Source: Comamonas sp. (GTDB taxonomy: Bacteria > Pseudomonadota > Gammaproteobacteria > Burkholderiales > Burkholderiaceae_C). From it: a stretch of 64,000 bases of DNA. The stretch covers positions 124,001 through 188,000 of the forward strand of contig JAITLR010000007.1 in the NCBI GenBank assembly GCA_031277805.1. Reading direction: 5' to 3'. This document shows, in pieces, positions 60,459 to 64,000 of the stretch (within the stretch, counting starts at the first letter, position 1; each line of letters opens with the position of its first letter). Under the pieces are notes generated by a model. It had not been told where the DNA came from. It made no database searches and was given only the letters and a program-made list of their open reading frames with translations. The position numbers and the translations under genes were made by a program.

Positions 60459-60542
60459 ATTGCCGCCGAGCTGCCTCAAGGCAATAGGCGACCTCATTGA
60501 GGGGGGCAGCCACACAAAGTGGGCAAGCGTGGGGGCTTTTTC
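60459..60542. repeat. Intergenic repeat family B, copy 3
   Basis: ATTGCC...GGCAAT (60459-60485) forms the same hairpin as copy 2, but with GAG-CTGC-CTC in place of GGG-CTGC-CCC. Then GCAGCCACACAAAGTGGGC and AAGCGTGGGGGCTTTTT. It lies ahead of the malonyl-CoA decarboxylase gene. Confidence 0.72.
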
Positions 60543-60641
60543 TCACCCGAACTTTGCACATAATGGCGCAAAGCGTTACTGCATCAGCGGTATTTGCTTC
60601 GTGATTGAGAGCATTATCTTTCTAGAAACTCTGGAGATGTT

Positions 60642-62060
60642 ATGGGCTGGGCAGCAGACTGGATTGAACAAACCAAACTCTGGGTGCGAGGCGCGGAAGG
60701 CGGCAAGCCCGATGAGCAGCAGCGCCCGCTGGCGCAGCGGCTGGATGCCACGCTGCGCCGCGGTCAGGAAGCCTTGTCTCCGCGCGAACTGCGTCGCTTG
60801 CTGCAGGATATGGAGCAGGTGGCGGATGCCGCACTCAGTGATGTGGAGGGCGGGCGCAACGCCCAGGCGCTGATGGAGTGGTATGCGGCCGCCGATGCCG
60901 TCGCGCACAAGGACTTCTGGCTGCTGACCATCGAGCGCTTTGGTCCCGATGCCAAGGCGCTGCAGGCCGCGCGTGAGCGTTATGACAAGGCGGGCAGCGA
61001 TGCGGAGCGCAGCGAGGCCGAAATGGCTTTGCGCCGTGCCTTGCTCTCGTCACGTACCCGCTTGCTGCAGCGCTTCGCCCAGCCCCAGGGTGGGCTGGAG
61101 TTTCTGATCAATATGCGTGCGCAGCTGCTGGCACTGCCCAAGTCGGAGCAGCAGCGTTACGTGGCGCTGGATGCCGAACTGGAGCACCTGTTTTCCAGCT
61201 GGTTCGATGTTGCCTTGCTGGAGCTGCGCAGCATCAACTGGGATTCGCCTGCATCGCTGCTGGAAAAGCTGATCCAGTACGAGGCCGTGCACGATATCCG
61301 CAGCTGGTCCGATCTGAAGAATCGCCTGGACAGCGACCGCCGCTGCTATGGCTTCTTCCATCCACGCATGCCCAAGGTGCCGCTGATCTTTGTTGAGGTG
61401 GCGCTGCTGGACAAGATGGCGGGCAGCATGGCTCCATTACTGGACGAGTCTGCGGCCGCCGCCGATCTGTCCAAGGCCAATACCGCCATCTTCTACTCGA
61501 TCAGCAACACGCAGACCGGACTCAAGGGCGTGAGCTTTGGGGACTCTCTCATCAAGCATGTGGTGGAAACGCTCACGCAGGAGTTTCCCAAGCTCAAACA
61601 TTTCGCCACCTTGTCACCGATTCCGGGGCTGCGCAGCTGGCTGCTCAAGCATGGCGATGCGGCCCTGGCCGAGCTCGACGACAAGGAAAAAGCCGCGCTG
61701 GAAAAGTCTGCAGGCGGCACGACGGCGGCCCAGTTGCTGGCGGCGCTGGAGGATCCGGGCTCTCTGGGGGAGAAATCCGTGCTGCGCCAAGCGGCCCTGT
61801 ATTGCGCGGCGCGCTATCTGGGCCGGGAAACTGCCAAGAGTCGTCCGCTGGATGCCGTGGCACGCTTCCACCTTGGCAACGGTGCGCGTGTGGAGCGTCT
61901 GAACTGGGCGGCAGACCTGTCTTCCAAGGGGCTCAAGCAATCCATGGGGCTGATGGTCAACTACCTTTACGACCTGAAGCGTCTGGACAAGCACCGCAGC
62001 CTGCTGGCGCAGGGCAAGATTCCGGTTTCCTCGGAGATCGAATCACTGTGCAAGGGATGA
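60642..62060 (+). CDS. Malonyl-CoA decarboxylase
   Basis: The 472-aa protein matches the MCD family. An N-terminal helical oligomerisation domain (about 1-170) is followed by the GNAT-fold catalytic domain with DRRCYGFFHPRMPKVPLIFV and LSKANTAIFYSISNTQTGLK. KHFATLSPIPGLRSWL and ARFHLGNGARVERLNW follow; the His lies in the last motif. It turns malonyl-CoA into acetyl-CoA plus CO2. With the Bug and MatB-like genes after it, it should be the malonate-use enzyme (MatA-like). The start has a GGAGATGTT ribosome site. Confidence 0.93.
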   Translation: MGWAADWIEQTKLWVRGAEGGKPDEQQRPLAQRLDATLRRGQEALSPRELRRLLQDMEQVADAALSDVEGGRNAQALMEWYAAADAVAHKDFWLLTIERFGPDAKALQAARERYDKAGSDAERSEAEMALRRALLSSRTRLLQRFAQPQGGLEFLINMRAQLLALPKSEQQRYVALDAELEHLFSSWFDVALLELRSINWDSPASLLEKLIQYEAVHDIRSWSDLKNRLDSDRRCYGFFHPRMPKVPLIFVEVALLDKMAGSMAPLLDESAAAADLSKANTAIFYSISNTQTGLKGVSFGDSLIKHVVETLTQEFPKLKHFATLSPIPGLRSWLLKHGDAALAELDDKEKAALEKSAGGTTAAQLLAALEDPGSLGEKSVLRQAALYCAARYLGRETAKSRPLDAVARFHLGNGARVERLNWAADLSSKGLKQSMGLMVNYLYDLKRLDKHRSLLAQGKIPVSSEIESLCKG

Positions 62061-62153
62061 GTCGCTGACAAGGCCCTCCTTCCTGCACCCCTGCACCTTC
62101 AACAACAAGCCTGGCTCTTGCGTGGAGCATGGCCGGGCAAGCAGGAGACATTC

Positions 62154-63176
62154 ATGCAGGTTTCTGGGGCGACGGATGAGTTCAAGGCACGCGGCATGGA
62201 GCGGCGAGCGCTGCTTCAAACCATGGCGGCGTTGGTGGCGACCACTGCGTCGGCATGGGGACATGCCAGCAACGACTGGCCGAACAAGCCGGTGAATCTG
62301 GTCGTGCCGTTTCCTGCAGGGGGTGGTACCGACACGTTTGCCCGACCCTTTTCGGCGCAGTTTGCCAAGGTCGCTGGCAAGACTCTGGTGATCGACAACC
62401 GGGGTGGGGCCGGCGGCACGCTGGGCGCCAGTATCGCGGCCAAGGCCGCGCCTGATGGCTATAACTTTTTCATGGGTGGCACCCATCATGTGATCGCGCC
62501 ATCGGTCTACCCAAAGCTTGAATACGACCTGGAGCGCGACTTCGTCCCTCTGGCTCTGCTGGCCAGCGTGCCCCAGGTCTTGGTGGTCAACCCCAAGAAC
62601 GTGCCCTTCAACACGGTGCAGGAGTTGTTGGCCGATATGCGCAGCAAACCGGGCAAATACAGCTATGGCTCGGCGGGGCCGGGCAGCTCGCACCATCTCG
62701 CAGGTGAGTTGTTCAAGCTGCAGACCAAGACCAATATCCTGCACATCCCGTACAAGGGCGCAGGCCCGGCGCTACAAGATTTGATAGCGGGCAATGTGGA
62801 TATGGTGTTTGACGGTCTGGGCTCATCGGCGCAGCACATCAAGAGCGGGCGCATCAAGGCCCTGATGGTGGCGGGAGCGCAGCGCAATCCTGCGTTCCCG
62901 GACGTGCCCAGCGCTGCCGAGTGCGGCTTGCCCGATTACACCGTCAGCACCTGGTATGGGCTCTGGGCTCCCAAGGGCACGTCCGAGGCGGCGCAGCAGC
63001 ATATGCTGGACGAGGTGCGCAAGATCGGCTCCAGCGACGACATCAAGGCCGCCTGGGCCAAGAATGGGGCCGAGTACGGCAAACTCAACCAGCAGCAGTT
63101 TGCCGCCATGGTGCGCGCCGAAATTCAGCGCTGGGCGCAGGTGGTCAAGGCCTCGGGCGTGAAAATAGATTCATAA
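62154..63176 (+). CDS. Bug-family periplasmic receptor in the malonate cluster
   Basis: The 340-aa protein has a signal sequence (about 15-37, ALLQTMAALVATTASAWGHA) and Bug motifs: KPVNLVVPFPAGGGTDTFAR, VIDNRGGAGGTLGASIAAK, HIPYKGAGPALQDLI and VPSAAECGLPDY. It lies between malonyl-CoA decarboxylase and malonyl-CoA synthetase, so malonate is its likely ligand, by context. The start at 62154 has an AGGAGA ribosome site; a start at 62196 (MERRALLQ) is possible. The partner transporter is not in the window. Confidence 0.92.
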   Translation: MQVSGATDEFKARGMERRALLQTMAALVATTASAWGHASNDWPNKPVNLVVPFPAGGGTDTFARPFSAQFAKVAGKTLVIDNRGGAGGTLGASIAAKAAPDGYNFFMGGTHHVIAPSVYPKLEYDLERDFVPLALLASVPQVLVVNPKNVPFNTVQELLADMRSKPGKYSYGSAGPGSSHHLAGELFKLQTKTNILHIPYKGAGPALQDLIAGNVDMVFDGLGSSAQHIKSGRIKALMVAGAQRNPAFPDVPSAAECGLPDYTVSTWYGLWAPKGTSEAAQQHMLDEVRKIGSSDDIKAAWAKNGAEYGKLNQQQFAAMVRAEIQRWAQVVKASGVKIDS

Positions 63177-63325
63177 CCCTTTGTGCCGCCGCGGGGCTTT
63201 CCCCTCTCTCCGGAAGAGGACCGACATGCTCGCCGGTGGCGCGGCCAGCTAGGCCCTTGCTTGGTGTCTCTGGCCTGGGGCTTGCCTCAGGCCTCATCCT
63301 GGTTTGCGACAGGAATGTTCCCGCT

Positions 63326-63353
63326 CAGCCCCTATGATGGGGCTGCATTTTTT
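63326..63353 (+). terminator. Intrinsic terminator ahead of the MatB-like gene
   Basis: CAGCCCC / GGGGCTG with a 6-nt loop and six Ts lies 33 bp before the synthetase start. It may end the mcd-bug transcript or act as an attenuator. Confidence 0.8.
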
Positions 63354-63385
63354 GCCCAACCGTTATTGAGTTCGACTGCATCACG

Positions 63386-64000
63386 ATGACCGATATGCCC
63401 CAAGCCAATCTTTTCAGCGCCTTACGCGCGGCCTTTCCTGCAGACCTGAAAAAAATCGCGGTGGAAGCGATCGAACCCGATGGACAAAGCCTGTATTACA
63501 GCTGGGCCGACCTGGACCACGGCAGTGCCCGCATCGCCAATCTGTTGGCCTCGCTGAACCTGCCCGCAGGCAGCCGCATTGCGGTACAGGTGGAAAAATC
63601 GGTCGAGGCCATGATGCTGTATCTGGCCACCTTGCGCGCGGGCCATGTGTTTCTGCCGCTCAATACGGCCTATCAGGCGGCGGAGGTGGAATACTTCATC
63701 ACCAATGCCGAGCCAGGCGTGGTGGTCTGCGACCCCGGCAGCTTTGGCTGGGTGTCCAAGCTGGCTTTCAACAACGGCGTAGGCCATGTCTACACCCTGG
63801 GAGCAGATCGCACAGGCACGCTGCTGGATCGTGCGGCTCATCACCGCGACGAGCAGCAGCCCGTGCCGCGCGCCAGCGATGATCTGGCGGCCATTCTCTA
63901 TACCAGCGGCACGACGGGGCGCAGCAAGGGGGCCATGCTGAGCCATGGCAATCTGCTGACCAATGCGGCCATGCTCAAGGTGTACTGGGGCTGGCGGGAT
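63386..64000 (+). CDS. matB: Malonyl-CoA synthetase (MatB-like), C-terminus cut by window edge
   Basis: The visible 205 codons begin MTDMPQANLFSALRAAF and show ANL/AMP-binding motifs: HVFLPLNTAYQAAEVEYFI and the P-loop AILYTSGTTGRSKGAMLSH near residue 172. The NTAYQAAEVEYFITNAEP segment is typical of MatB, which joins malonate and CoA using ATP. With the decarboxylase it would complete malonate to acetyl-CoA. About 60% of the gene, including the C-terminal hinge domain, lies outside the window. Confidence 0.88.
   Translation, partial: MTDMPQANLFSALRAAFPADLKKIAVEAIEPDGQSLYYSWADLDHGSARIANLLASLNLPAGSRIAVQVEKSVEAMMLYLATLRAGHVFLPLNTAYQAAEVEYFITNAEPGVVVCDPGSFGWVSKLAFNNGVGHVYTLGADRTGTLLDRAAHHRDEQQPVPRASDDLAAILYTSGTTGRSKGAMLSHGNLLTNAAMLKVYWGWRD

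Noticed and set aside
60580..60640. Promoter-like TTGCTT with TATCTT before the malonyl-CoA decarboxylase gene
   Set aside because: The spacer would be 15 bp and the -10 match is poor.
63181..63290. Possible fourth copy of repeat family B before matB
   Set aside because: Only scattered matches (CCGCGGGG, GGCCAGC) remain and the AAGCGTGGGGGC core is missing, so it was not counted.
1..64000. CRISPR array, prophage, integrase or plasmid genes
   Set aside because: No regularly spaced direct repeats of CRISPR type and no cas, integrase, transposase or phage structural genes were seen on either strand.

Overview
This is a high-GC chromosomal window from a betaproteobacterium, most likely Comamonadaceae and close to Comamonas. 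That placement is inferred from gene content: PhaR, MurB and YajQ, a small Trp-rich protein, three Bug-type tricarboxylate receptors, a malonate cluster, and repeated intergenic elements. Nothing was searched. I see no prophage, plasmid genes, CRISPR array or transposase gene. Most of the window is ordinary core and catabolic chromosome, with unusual detail in tails, leaders and intergenic DNA.

Layout. 0-5 kb: yajQ (cut by the window start), murB, a secreted unknown, phaR, two VOC proteins and a Sel1-repeat lipoprotein. 5.6-12.1 kb: a TetR repressor divergent from a complete AcrAB-OprM-type tripartite pump, with a perfect 18-bp palindrome between them. 12.3-14.1 kb: two identical tRNA-Ser(GGA) genes, each with its own terminator, then a stomatin/NfeD pair. 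14.2-17.4 kb: an Orn/Lys/Arg decarboxylase with a histone-H1-like Ala/Lys tail, then a VanZ-like protein. 17.4-21.7 kb: a catabolic cluster (Bug receptor, CaiB CoA-transferase, HMG-CoA lyase) divergent from an IclR regulator. 21.7-24.3 kb: periplasmic DNA ligase LigE, lipoprotein SodC and FabI. 24.4-30.1 kb: the peptide importer yejABEF. 30.3-32.5 kb: a 53-aa basic protein, cbpA-cbpM and a thioredoxin-like protein.

32.5-41 kb is the translation operon rimP-nusA-infB-rbfA-truB-typA. Its predicted promoter is followed within about 15 bp by an intrinsic terminator, which suggests attenuation. 41.1-44.6 kb: a LysR regulator divergent from an SdsA-like sulfatase lipoprotein, then a cytochrome c. 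45-53.1 kb: a heavy-metal RND efflux operon headed by its own two-component system, with an OmpR-family-type 11-bp direct repeat at the end of the kinase gene. 53.3-59.5 kb: ilvD, another Bug receptor, an MFS transporter, a GlxA-type regulator and an unknown protein. 59.6-64 kb: lgt, then malonyl-CoA decarboxylase, a Bug receptor and malonyl-CoA synthetase (cut by the window end), read as a malonate uptake and use module.

Two families of intergenic repeat recur through the window, and one small inverted-repeat element resembles a MITE. One repeat family shows a compensatory base change in a hairpin. No clearly new multi-gene system is present. The best leads are the decarboxylase tail, the repeat families, the rimP leader, the 53-aa protein and the orphan receptors tied to named catabolic enzymes.
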